In this document: in pieces, positions 10,828 through 23,300 of the stretch
How the letters are laid out: each line of letters begins with the position of its first letter
How positions within the stretch are numbered: the stretch's first letter is position 1
NCBI RefSeq assembly: GCF_000188695.1
Contig: NW_004754918.1
Location: 909,844-941,886 of the forward strand
Source of the DNA: Salpingoeca rosetta
Lineage: Eukaryota > Opisthokonta > Choanoflagellata > Craspedida > Salpingoecidae
Direction: 5' to 3'
DNA length: 32,043 nucleotides
The notes under the pieces: generated by a model
Database searches by the model: none
What the model saw: the letters and a program-made list of their open reading frames with translations, nothing else
Told to the model about the DNA's origin: nothing
Program-made: the position numbers and the translations under genes

Positions 10828-12586
10828 ATGGAGCGTCCAGGAGAAGAGGAACAGCAACAGGACCCGCGCCTTGCCCAGATGCAGGCGCAAAGGGTATTAT
10901 GCCTGGTGTTTGTTTGTGTTTGGTGTGTTTGTGTATGTGTGTGTGTGTTTGCTGTGTGATTGCTCTGTGCGCGCGTGTTTGTGCGCGTGTGTATGCGTGT
11001 GCGTGTGTGTGTGCGTGTTTGTTTTATGTGTTTGTGTTTGCTGTGTGTGTGTGTGTTTGCGATGTGTGTTTGCTTTGGTATATCCTCGCTATACACATGT
11101 TCTTGGTTTGTGTGCGCTTGCATCCCGACTCCCACTTGAGTCAACAACACTCACACCGTAACCATGTGCGCACTGCCAACATACCGACACGGGCTTACAG
11201 AAGCAGCGTCAGCAGCAAGAGGAGCAGAAGCGGTGCGTGGTTGCGTTGGACGCCTTGTCGTCGCGTGTACATATTGCAGCGCACTTGATTGGTCATCGGT
11301 ATCTGTGCACACAACTCATCCATACTCCACTCACTACCCACACTCACACACACACTCACACACACACTCACACACACACACACACTCACACTCACACACT
11401 CACTCACACACACACTCACACACACCCACACACACTCACACACAACACCTCGCATTCGCCACTTTGTAGGCAAATGGAGGAGATGAAGAATCAAATGCTT
11501 GGCTCCATCATGACACAATCAGCACGCGCACGACGTAAGCAACCCCTAACTGCGCACAGTATTGTTTGTTGTCGTTTAAGTTGTTGTTGTTGCTGTTTAA
11601 GTTGTTTTAGTTGTTGTTGTTTAAGTTGTTGTTGTGTGTGTGTGCGTGTGTATGTGTTTGTGTGTGTGTGTATGAGTTGCGTTATATTCCTTGTTGCGTG
11701 TGCACACCATTTGCGTGGACTGTACCGTGTGCTGACTTACCTTCCTTTCTTTCTTTCCTTGCTGCTGGCCCATGCTCGACCTTGTTTCGTCAGTGAACAG
11801 CATTGCTGTTGTGAAGCCCGAAACCGCTGCCCTTGTTGAAAACCTCCTCATCCGCATGGCGCAGAACGGTCAAATCCACGGCAAGGTCATGCTCTTGTCT
11901 GCGTGTGTGCGTGCATATGTTATGTGCGTGTGTTATGTGTGTATGTTTTTTTTTTTTTTTGGTGTGTGCGTGTGTGCTACGTGTGCGCGGGTGCATGTGC
12001 GTTTGTGAGCGAGTACATGAATGCACGCAGACTTGTTGCGCGTATGTGTGCGTGTGCCAGTGTTTGAGCGTGTGCAGCCGTGTAACGTGGCCATTAAATG
12101 TGCTGTAGCTGCTCTGCTTGCATTGTCACACCTTGTATTGTGTTCGGCCATCCCTCCTCTACCTCCCCTTTCTCCGAGCTGTCGTCATTCTCGTCATTCT
12201 CGACTCACACACGCCACGTCGATGCCCTGCACCGTGCTCGTGCGCCTCTCAGGTTGACGAGCGTGAGCTGAAGCGGCTCCTTGGCCAAGTCGCCCAACAA
12301 ACAAAGCAGAAGACTAACATCAAGGTAAGCATGTGTGTGTGCGTGCGTGAGAATGAGGGTGTGTGCGTGAGGTAGTGTCAGAGTGGGCGTGCATCTGGTT
12401 GTATTTGTTGTATTTGTTTTTATATTTGTGTACGTGTGTGTGTGTGTGTTGCTAAAAACCTCGGAAGGCCACTGACTGCCATCTCACTTCAACAACCCCT
12501 CTGTGCAGTTTGCCCGAAGAGAGCTGGCCGACGATGACGATGATGAGAGTGACGGTTCAGACTCTGATGATGACGATGAAGATTAA
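10828..12586 (+). CDS. PDCD5: Programmed cell death protein 5 (PDCD5, TFAR19 family)
   Basis: A small conserved protein of eukaryotes and archaea; in animals it is nuclear/cytosolic, promotes apoptosis and binds the CCT chaperonin and TIP60. Six exons: 10828-10893, 11201-11232, 11470-11534, 11794-11885, 12253-12324, 12509-12586, all GT-AG and frame-consistent, giving 134 aa (human protein 125 aa). Residues 1-35 form a Gln/Glu-rich helix, then EEMKNQMLGSIMTQSARARL (37-55), the conserved core with VKPE (61-64), AALVENLLIRMAQNGQI (66-82), a second helix RELKRLLGQVAQQ, the block TNIKFARREL (106-115) and an acidic Asp/Ser tail to the stop. The start is the ATG at the head of exon 1; an in-frame splice from further upstream cannot be excluded. 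Introns carry TG-rich sequence, CTCACA repeats, a TTTAAG repeat and a T run. Confidence 0.96.
11331..11452. repeat. CACACTCA-type tandem array in PDCD5 intron 2
   Basis: Degenerate tandem units of (CA)n punctuated by TCA, about 120 bases, in the middle of intron 2 (11233-11469) and ending about 17 bases before the acceptor. Confidence 0.85.
11574..11634 (+). repeat. GTTTAAGTTGTTGTT tandem units in PDCD5 intron 3
   Basis: Three or four degenerate copies of a roughly 17-base GTTTAAGTTGTTGTT unit (one with TTTTAG) lie shortly after the donor of intron 3 (11535-11793), running into a TG-rich stretch. Unlike most repeats here it is not CA-based. Confidence 0.75.
11947..11960 (+). repeat. Poly-T run in PDCD5 intron 4
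   Basis: A run of about 14 T in a TG-rich intron (11886-12252), far upstream of the acceptor. Confidence 0.8.
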
Positions 12587-12902
12587 ACATACGCACACAC
12601 AAAAGAAAAAGCAAGCCATGCGACGTGCAAACTGGCTGGCTGGCTGGTGGTGGTGCAAGGGAAACAGGCACACAGGCACACATGCACCACCGCCTTGCGT
12701 TTCAATTGTACCAACGTCACTTCCTTGACGTCACACCCACTCGCAAACGCCAACAAGTTTCGCTTGTTCCGTTCTCGCATTTCCCTCAATCGTCACGCTG
12801 CTCTTTCTGCTCCAATCCATTTCCCTCCCGCTGACCTGTTCTGCTGCTGTGCGGGTGTACAGGCCACATGCAAGCTGTGCAGCGACACACTGTGACTGCA
12901 AC

Positions 12903-12978
<76 letters not shown>

Positions 12979-13122
12979 ACAGAACAACTTGTAACCTTGT
13001 AACCAACAACCAGACGACCCGCAGCACCGATAGACCACTGGTTGCCATTTCATTTCTATCTCCTTCTCTCAGCAACTCCCTCCCAACTGCCTGAACACCA
13101 GGAACACCTACCGCACCGCACG
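12587..13122. other. Spacer between PDCD5 and the secreted repeat protein
   Basis: Both flanking genes read to the right, so this holds the PDCD5 3' UTR and the promoter/5' UTR of the next gene. A (CA)n microsatellite of about 75 bases with one CG interruption sits at 12902-12977. The 150 bases before the downstream ATG are pyrimidine- and AC-rich. I see no ORF or RNA gene. Confidence 0.7.
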
Positions 13123-14352
13123 ATGGCACCCCCGACCTTAATGGCTGCCACTGCCGTAGTGGCGGTGCTGGGTCTCCTCGCTGCCGGCCACGCTCGTGCC
13201 GAGGTTGTCCTGGAGGAAGACGGGAATGGCACCTTCCACATCTTCACTACAGACAGCGAGCAGCGCATATTGATCAACGGCGTGGACATTGTCGCACAGC
13301 AGAGCACCATCGAGGCGCAGCAGGCGCTGCTGGAGCAGCAGCAAGACCAGATCAGCATGCTGGAGCACATAACCTGCCGCTTCGCTACGCTGGACACTAC
13401 CTCCTTTGGCTCCCTCACCTCAATCGAAGGCAAGTGGGTTGGCGGCGTGCTGGCAGACAACGGCTTGATCTACAGCATCCCAGGCTTTGCGCAGGAAGTG
13501 CTGGTCATCAACCCACACGCAGGCTCCACCATCTCCACCATCTCCATCCCCAACGTCGCCAGCATCCTAAACAAGTGGAACTGGGGCGTCTTCTCGCCCA
13601 AGAACGGCGTCATCTACGGCATACCACGCAACGCCCAGACCATTTTGGTCATCAACACAAACACAAACACGGCAGAGGCAACCTCCTTCGCGGACCCCAG
13701 CCCGCCACAGGGCGACAAGTACATTGGCGGGGTCCTGGCGCAGAACGGGCTCATCTACGCCATCCCCGCCTCCGCCACCAGCGTGCTCATCATTGACCCC
13801 GAAACCAACACCGCCGACGCCACCACCATCAAGGGGCTGGAGCAGGGCGATTTGAAGTGGCACAGCGGCGCCCTCACAGACAACGGCCTCATCTACTGCA
13901 TCCCGCGCAACGCAGATCACGTGCTCGTCATTGACACCAACACGCACACCGTCTCCTTCTTTGGGTCTGACCTGGGCGAAAAATCGTGGCAGGGCGGGGT
14001 GTTGGCACCAAACGGCCTCATCTTCGCCGCCCCGTACACGGCGTCCAATGTGCTCATCATCGACACTAACACCAACACCACCGACACCACCTCCATCACG
14101 GGCCTGTCAGGCACAATACCACGATGGACCAGCGCCGTGCTCGCGCCCAACGGGCTCGTGTACATGATCCCCGTCAGCACCGCGGCCATCCTGATTGTCG
14201 ATCCAATCACCCGCACGGCCGGCACCACCCCCATCACGGACATCGATGTCCCGGCACTGGCGTGGTTTGGCGGCGTGTTGGCAAAGACCGGCGGCATCTA
14301 CGGCATCCCATACAGCGGGCAGGAGGTGCTGGGCCTCGACCCGGGCTGCTGA
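13123..14352 (+). CDS. Secreted intronless protein with seven propeller-like repeats
   Basis: A single open frame of 409 aa. Residues 1-26 form a signal peptide (hydrophobic AVVAVLGLLAAGHARA, cleavage likely after A26), so the product is probably secreted or lumenal. Residues about 50-82 are a Gln-rich helix likely to form a coiled coil. From about residue 101 to the end there are seven repeats; the central NG pairs (residues 113, 161, 208, 254, 297, 343, then TG at 389) are 43-48 residues apart. A typical unit is W.GGVLAPNGLIY.IP, then VLIIDT.TNT.DTTSI.GL. Unit length and beta-rich pattern suggest a seven-bladed beta-propeller, which is inference. Similar GGVLAPNG-type repeats are, to my recollection, seen in hypothetical proteins of algae and other protists, without assigned function. 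I do not recognise a named family. It lacks introns while every neighbour has several, and a (TG)n tract begins 16 bases after the stop. Catalysis is not indicated; adhesion or ligand binding is possible. Confidence 0.9.
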   Translation: MAPPTLMAATAVVAVLGLLAAGHARAEVVLEEDGNGTFHIFTTDSEQRILINGVDIVAQQSTIEAQQALLEQQQDQISMLEHITCRFATLDTTSFGSLTSIEGKWVGGVLADNGLIYSIPGFAQEVLVINPHAGSTISTISIPNVASILNKWNWGVFSPKNGVIYGIPRNAQTILVINTNTNTAEATSFADPSPPQGDKYIGGVLAQNGLIYAIPASATSVLIIDPETNTADATTIKGLEQGDLKWHSGALTDNGLIYCIPRNADHVLVIDTNTHTVSFFGSDLGEKSWQGGVLAPNGLIFAAPYTASNVLIIDTNTNTTDTTSITGLSGTIPRWTSAVLAPNGLVYMIPVSTAAILIVDPITRTAGTTPITDIDVPALAWFGGVLAKTGGIYGIPYSGQEVLGLDPGC

Positions 14353-14878
<526 letters not shown>

Positions 14879-16624
14879 CTACAGGGCCTGTCCTTTGAGT
14901 TTGACACGAACGGTCTTGGCGCCGCTTTCGTGTGTGACGACAAGGTTTCCTTCGTGCACACCCGCTGTGCGCGGCACAAACGTGATTGGCAGCTGCAGAC
15001 AGGGTGGTGGATGAACTGATGGTGAGCGATGCGTTGGGGGGGGGGGGTGACGCCGTAGCGACTACACGCCCAGCAAGTGGTTGCTGTCGGGTTCATCGCC
15101 TGGTCCACAATCATGCACACCTCACGAAGAGATAGACAGACACACGCACACCCACATGCGCATGCACACAACGCGCACGCGCGCATGCACACGCGCATGT
15201 ACACAACGCACACACCCACACCTCGACGTAGGAGAAGGGCCGGAGTTCCACGCTGACGTGCCGCAGCATAAACGCAGCACCGGTTGTCATGAACCCGACA
15301 AGGCTCGATTTGGCGCTCTCATTGCACACCTGCACACAGACGCACATCAATGCACATGCACAATACATGCACAATACACGCAAATCACACACACACACAC
15401 ACACACATGAGAATGCGAACATGTCGAAATATCCTTTCACGCTGTGCACACCGTTGCCTGCGTCCTTGCGTGCGCACGATGCATCAATCTCGTAGTCTCA
15501 GTCTCTCTGCGTCTGCCATGACAGCTCACCTTGACACGAATGCGCATCTCTTCGCCAACTCGCGTAGCGCCAAAGTCGACGCGCGTCGGAATGACGCGCA
15601 GCCCGCGCTGCTTCTTCACTCGCTGCACACACACACACACACACACACATGAGGATGAGAGTCGATGTGATAAAGGTGCCTGGGACGACGCAACATTCAT
15701 TGTGCACAATCCACACTTCGCAGCATCACCCATCATCAATCACCACCCCTTCAATGGTGTTGTTTGTCGCATCCATCGCACCTTGCTCGACGTGGATTGC
15801 GTGTCTGAGGTCGCGTCGTACCGCGTGCGCGAATCACCGCCACGACTCGGTGTCGTCTCTGCACACGCACACGCACACGCACACACACATACACACACAC
15901 ACACGCGCAAACACACACACATGCAGACAGCAGAATTAGGGTTGGCGACTGGGACTAACGGCTTGTTCCAGCTCCAAAGGCATACACCCGCCCCCACCCA
16001 CCCCCCCCCCCACACACACACCGTGGCTGTGGTGCTCCGATGTGTTTGCGTCAGTGGTGCTGATGTCTGCATGAGCGCCGTTGGTGGCAGCAGCAGCGGC
16101 AGTGAATCCGCGAGCGAACGGATGCAGAGTCGACTGCGTAGCGGTTCCGCGCAGCTGGAGCGGCACCTTCATGCGCTCCGTCGACTGCACACGTGTGTTG
16201 TTGGCCACAAGTGTGATGAGAGGGTTGATAGGTGCTACTGCTGTTGCTCTGCTTTGCCAAATGAAAACGCGTGTACCAACATGCGGATCAACACAACACA
16301 ACACACACACATACACATACACATGCACACACAAGCACGACCAGTAACGAGTCACACGACAAGGGAGCTCCTTACTCCTGCCACGGAGTACTGAATGTTC
16401 CACAGCTGCGTGAAGACGCCGGCGTGACGCGGTGCAAACTTGATGCGAAGGCTGACGAGGGAAATAGATCCATACATGTGCACATGCAAGTCAGTTGGGC
16501 ACTTCGAAGAGGCGACAAAGTGATACAATGGTCGTGGACACGCAGCCACAGATAGACGAATGGAAACCCCAAGCAATACGCAATACACGCACACACACAC
16601 ACGCACGCACGCACACACACACAC

Positions 16625-16694
<70 letters not shown>

Positions 16695-17536
16695 GCACAC
16701 AAGGCAGCATGCTGCTCACCGCAAACTACATCCATTCTGGATGGATCCACTCTGGCGCTCAAACACAAAGGCCGGGTAGTTGGCCACGTAGTTGCCGTTG
16801 TCATCATCCACCTGTCCCCAACGCACCACGCTTGCGGAGTGAGCCCATGGAGGAGTGCACGCAACTTGAAGATGACCAGCAAGCAACCACACACACACAC
16901 ACACACACACTCTCTCTCTCTAACATACACACACGCACACACACACATTCATATTCGCACGACCACACACGCGCAACTCCATGCTTCTGACCTTGACGTA
17001 AGCTTGGCGAACGGATGATGCAACCCACGTCAACACCTCCTGCGTTGTGTTGTGCATGAACAAGAACTGATCCTCCCGTGTGCCTTTCTCAGTCTGCAAA
17101 CGCACAGTCAAGGGCACGGAAGCAAGACCAAATGGTGAGGTGATGAGAGATACAAGACATGTTGAGAAAGATCCGAGACACAGGCGAAACAGGTGTGCCA
17201 TGCGCACCTCGCAGCGCGTGAACACACACACACACACAGCGGGGGCTGAGGACATGCCAGTGCATGGTTGGCACAGCACACAACACAGTGTGAGCATGAA
17301 CTTCTTCGTGTTCGTCTCACCGGCCCGAAGGCAACACGGCTTGGCTGCATCACAAGTGGCGCATTGCTCCCGCCCACAGCTGAATGGACGCATGGTAGTG
17401 ACGCATTTGGATTGACGATTCGAAACGTGTAAGGGTGCAGTCAAGTCAAGGAATTGTCAAGGAGTAGACGGTGTGCACACAGACACAAATACATAGACAG
17501 ACACGCACGCGCAGACAGACAGACAGACAGACGCGC

Positions 17537-17573
<37 letters not shown>

Positions 17574-20268
17574 TACATACATACATACATACATACATAC
17601 ATACATACATACATACATACAGGCACAGTCACAGACATATGCACGAAATCCTCACGTGCTGGCGTCCAGTCGAGGTCGGACGGGTTGTGGCCGTTTGGTG
17701 GCGCCGGGGTGGAAGATAGGTCCGCAAGCGACAAATCGTCACGCGGCTTGAGCTCGGTGGAGCTCGTGTTGTAACTGCGCTCGGCGTTGCCGACGTTGGT
17801 GGACATGGTCGCTGTTGGGGACACGAGCGAGTCCACCATGTGGATATGCACGTCAATACACTGCTGGTGCCCATCACACAGCACATACACTTTCTCCACG
17901 TGCACGTCTGGCGTGTGGCGACGAGAGGCAAAGAACGGACACGACTTGCGCGGGCGAATGCGAAGAGCAATACGTTCCTTCGGTTCAAGGTACCCTGCAG
18001 CCAGCAACAGGCAATGCCGGGAGAAGGGAGAACATTGCTGTGAGCTTCTGCACGCAACGCACAGGGTTGCGAGAGGGCATTGTTTTCACACAGACACACC
18101 AGGCACGCGACCACACACAAGTGCAACCAACACACCAACAACAGGCATGCTCACAAGTGTTCGATAAACATATCACACCCACACCCACACATCACACCCA
18201 CACATCACACCCACACCCACCCACAGACAGACAGACGCACCCACACACCCACAGACAGACAGACGCATCCAACCACCCACATACATACCCACACACCTGA
18301 CGCTGGGCGGACATCCAGTGCGTACGCGGACCACGTCACATCAAACTCAAAGCGCTTGTTCTGATGGTTGTTGATGAAGACGGTGGCAGAATCGGCAAGG
18401 CCAACCTGCACCATTGCCGGCACGACACTCCATGACGGCACCCCACCATCACCACCACCAGTGCCCCCAGTGCCGCCAGCGCTGGTGGAACCTGTTGTTC
18501 TGCGCTTGCGACGGACGCGCTTGGGGTGGCCCTGCGGCTGCGATGATGCGGATACAGATGGCTGCTGTCCTTTCGTAGCCTTGGATGATGACGATCGCGG
18601 CGGTGGTGCAAGTGGAGCAGCAGAGGGTTGACTTTCTGCACGCTGTTGGTGCTGGTGAGAGGTTGTGCCGTTGTCGCCATCACGCCGACCGCCACGACCA
18701 CCGCTTCGGCGCCGCCGGTCCCTTCTCGATGATTCTGTACCAGCGGGAGACATTGCCATTGCTGCTTCGGCAGCGTTCGAGTTGTTCCCGGCAGCGACAC
18801 CACCGTGCTTGGCTACTCGCGCGCCACCAGCGGCAGCACCCTTCTTCTTCCTCCTGCCACTGCCTGTATCCCCATGTCCAGCAGCAGCAGCACCACCATT
18901 CTCCCCAGTGTCGTCATCACCATGGCCACTACCACCACCACCACCACCACCACCATGGTGGCCACCGCTGTCTTCGCCCCTGGCTGCATCGCCGCGGCGG
19001 GCGCTGTGCTGCTGCGCACTCGAGCGACGACGCGCGCTGTCGCTGTGGATGTTGTGCAGGTCCACCCGGCGGTCAGACGGGAGTGTTGCGATGGCGCTGG
19101 CGGTGATGTTGAGGCGAACACACGCCATGCTGTCGAGGAAGCAGCGTGCGTCAAGCGCAGCATGCTTTGGGTCAACCATGTCCACGGGCTCTCTGTCAAC
19201 CACCCTCTCCTCATTGGCAAAGTGCTTCATGAACCACGTCGCATGCACGGTGCTGTTGCTCTCGTTCAGCGCGTCCTCCACAGGCCGCTCATCGCTGTCA
19301 CGCTCCTTGCGCTGGTGCATTCGCAGCCGCCGCCGCAGAACCTCGTCGCCCGTGAACAGTGACAGCGTGACAAACGGCGGCCGTGCCTGCCCGTCCCGTT
19401 GCGCGCGCTCGCTCAGCTTCTTCAGTTCGTCCATGTCCTTGAAGGTTGGCGCCAGACTCACGCGAAGCGTTTTGCTCAGGTTTGGTGGGATGACAAGCCC
19501 AGCAGGTGACACACTTGCCCGCTCAGCACGCATGGGCTTTCCCCAGTGGTCGGCACACCGCCCGAGCACATACGCAGCGCGCGAGCCGACATTCCGCACC
19601 TGCAGCTCAACAGTGACAACCTGGCCCGGGGCAACACGACGAAGACTCAGCACACGCGGCTCAGCAAACAGCAGTGCTGGCGGGGCAGCCTTGCCTCCAC
19701 CACCACCACCACCACCAGTGGTTGCTGTGCTCTGCCCACCGCGAGCCTCTGTGACGTCAAGGCGCGAGATGCCACCGTACCCAAGCAGTGGAATGCGGAA
19801 CCGGCACGTGTATTTTGGTGCTCCTTGCACGCGCGTACGCATCAGCAGCGTGCAGTCGTACAGGAGGTTGCGTTGTGGCGTGAACAGCACCTGGATTGTA
19901 GCGTCCGTGCCAGCGGTCAGCACCGTCACCCAGCGCAGACCAGTGCTGCGTGTGCTGGTGGGTTTGATTGATACGGTTGCGTTCTCCACGATGGAGAAGC
20001 AGCTTGCGTGCGCACCGTCCACGCTCAACTCCACCTCAATTGGGGCGTCCACAGGCGAGCGAACGCGCAGCTTGAGCGGTCGACATGTCATCTGTCCAAC
20101 TTCAACGCCGCCAAAGTGCAGCGCTGCCTGGTCAGACAGCAGCAGAATGTCTGCCGGTTTTCCGCGCCCTGCTTGCTCCTGCTCTTGTTCCCGTGCGCGT
20201 CCTGGCTGCCTCTGCTGCTGCCACTCTTGGTTTCGTTGTTGTTGTTGTTGTTTTTGTTGTTGTTGTTT

Positions 20269-20318
<50 letters not shown>

Positions 20319-23300
20319 GCTGCTGCTGCTGCCGCTGATAGTTCTCCGCATCTCCTGGGAGTTGTTGTTGCTGTTCTTGGCGCCCAGTGCGACCTTTGGG
20401 CGAATAGATGTGTGGCAGCAGACTCGTGTCTCCGCCAACGGCGCTCGTGTCCTCAACAGAAGTCGTTGAGTAGTGCTTGGACCCGTACGATGTCCCTGAC
20501 ACGTTGGGCAACACCCCAAGCCGTTGCGCCGTGGCTGCTGCCGCCTCACCACCTCGGTCATCGAGGGACGCCGATGTGTCTGCAGCTGCAGCTTGCTGCT
20601 CCGCACGTCTCCCTTCCACAGCACGTTGCTGCTGACCACGCCTTCTGTGACTCTCCTGCCGGTGCTGTGAGGTTGCAGTTGATGTTGTTGATGTTGCTGC
20701 TGCTGCTGCCGCTGCTGCGGTGGATGTTGCTCGCGGCGGCTTTGAAGGGCCATCGAGAACGCCGTTGAGAGCAAGCCGGTACGTGGGGCCGCGGGGTTGG
20801 ATGTACAAGCACAGGCGCGCACCAACGTGCACGTCGCCTTCGCTCGGGAAGAACTTGACCCGCACCAGCGACTGCTCACCTGCTTGCATATACAGCAGGG
20901 GCGGGAAGACGGAGAATGCCCTGGAGGGCGGCAGGCCGAGCGACGAGCCGCCGCCACGAGCGGACGACGAAGCGGCATCGTCCTCCCGCACAGACACGTT
21001 CACATGGCAGCCAAGCAGGCTGCGGTTGCGGATGGGTACGTCTCGCTCAATCACGTCGCCGGGCGTCTTTGCACGAAACACCATGGCCTGCATCACCCGA
21101 GGCACCTCCAGACGAGGCACGCTGCACACGCCTTGCACATCCAGCCGCTGAAGCACCACACTCGCCGTACCAGCACCCTGGCCACGACTGCCTGTGGGGT
21201 CGTGCTGCGACGCAACAGCCACCACCAGCGAGGCAGCAAACCTCGTATCGCGGCACTGCAGCATATCCTCCGGAACGTGCACGCCCGGAACAGGCTTGAA
21301 GGCCACCCAGAGGCTGATGGGCGCCTGCGAGGGGTGCAACGTCAAGCGAAGTTGCGCTGTGCCAACATCACCCTCCCTTGGCTGGTGCTGGCAGATGGTG
21401 AACGGAAACGCCGCTTCCTCTTCCTCGTCTTGCTGCTGCTGCTGCTGTTGGTGAGCAGGGCTGCGGCCATCGCGCGCGTGTGCACGCGCCTGTCCTGGCT
21501 GGTCGGCTGCGTGCTTGCTGGCGTCAAGTGGAGCGCCAATGCGCAGCAGCAGCGGGACTTCGCAGCGCCCACGATTCTCCAGCTGTACGAGCGCTGACGT
21601 GCTGCCGTCAAAGCACGCAGCGCCAACATCAAGCAGCGAGCCAGCCAGGTCGCCTGTGACGACAATGTTAGCGTCCTCGCCCACAGCACGCACAGAGCAG
21701 ATGATGCGTTCTGGCCTGCTGTCGGCAACCTCACGCCCACGCTCATCCACGCGCGTGCAGTACACAAACAGGAAGCTGCGATGCACCTTTGCCTCTGCAC
21801 ACGTGACGTGGAGAGTGATGCTGGACTCGCGGTGGGGCGGCAGCAGCACCGTCTCCTCACTCGGAACAAAGAAGCATGGCGTGGACGTCACCTGCAGTCG
21901 CAGCTGCACCCAGTCATCGCTGTTGCTCTGCACATGCACCGCGTGTGTTGTGGTCGTCTTCACACACACCACGCCCAGGTCAATGAAACTGCTCATGGCA
22001 ACCAGCGCCATCGCACCATCACCGCCACCGCCGCCACCACTGCCTGACGCACCACTAACAGGGGCTGGCGACTGTGCCATCGCATCGCCACTGGAGCCGT
22101 AGGCTGGTCCCGCAACACCGGCGCGCGGCGTGGGCATCTGGTCCTTTCCGCGCAGATCCCACCGCTTGCGTGGGGTGCGCCGTGGTGACTGTTGCTGCAC
22201 ATCTGCCGCATCTCCAGCACGCTGTGCAGGCGTCATATCGACACGGGCCGTGTCGCTGGTGGGGTTGGCGCTATTGGTGTTGTTGTCGTCCACAACTGTG
22301 CCACGGCTTGCAGTCTTTGTTGTTGCAGATTGGCGTGCGCCAGCAGCTCTTCTCGCTTCCGCTGCGTGTGCGACATCAGCCGTCGACTGCAAGGAGCCTG
22401 CCAGGGAGTCGGCGGCGTGGCTTCGCTGCGATGCCGCGCCGATGGAGGGTGCGCCCTGTGCATCGTGATCACTGGCATGGTGGTGCCGGCGGTGCAGCAT
22501 GTTGTCATCGTCATTGTCAGCCATGGCATCCTCATCATCATCATGATCATGGCCAGCATCACCACGAGGGTCATCGTGCTGTTCATTGTACCGCAGTTCA
22601 TCTGTCTCGCGCAGCGCCACCGCGTCTGCCCGTTCGCCTTCCGCCAAGTCAATCTCCCGGCTCCACCCTTGCGCAGACCCGCGCTGGCGTGCACGCATGG
22701 AGTCTTGCAGCGGGAATGCTGACACGCCAGACGTGGAAACGACGAGCGGCGAGAGTGCAGCACGCGCATCACTGCTACCGTCACCATCATCGCCACGACC
22801 TTCACCGAGGTCAGCCGCGTCCTTTGCAGCGGCAGCCGCGCTGCGCACATGTGCGTCCTCGAGTGAGTCGTTGGACTGCACAGCGGCCGACGACTGCTGG
22901 CTGGATGCACGGGATGTGCTGCCGCCACCACTGCGCATGTGCTGGCCGCCGGTAGTGCGGCCGTGGCGTGCATACCCACTGATGCCACCAGCCACGAGAC
23001 TGAGCTCAGCATCGTCAGCCCTCGCATGACTGTCACCGTGATGACGGCGGCGGCTGTGGTGGATGGCGTGCAATTCAGCATCAGCATCAGCATCATCATC
23101 ATCGTCATCCCCATCGTCGTCCTCTTGGTACTCGCGATTCGCGCCAACGAGCAACAACATGCCGGCCTCTTCCTGTCGCTGCTGCTGTTGTTGCTGTTCG
23201 TGTGCGATGCTGTGACCACGCCCATCACCGTTGCCGTTGTTGTTGTCGGTGTTGTTCGCTGCTGCTTTGTTGTCTTCCTCAGTGCCCGCAGCGGGCATAT

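Noticed and set aside
17380..17440. Definite U12-type AT-AC intron in CEP192
   Set aside because: The branch-point match is exact, but no matching donor was found and a GT-AG solution keeps the frame; kept only as a finding to test.
18665..20338. Plus-strand open frame of about 557 codons opposite CEP192
   Set aside because: Antisense shadow rich in Pro, Arg, Ser and Cys runs complementary to the polyQ and Gly/Ser codons of the real exon.
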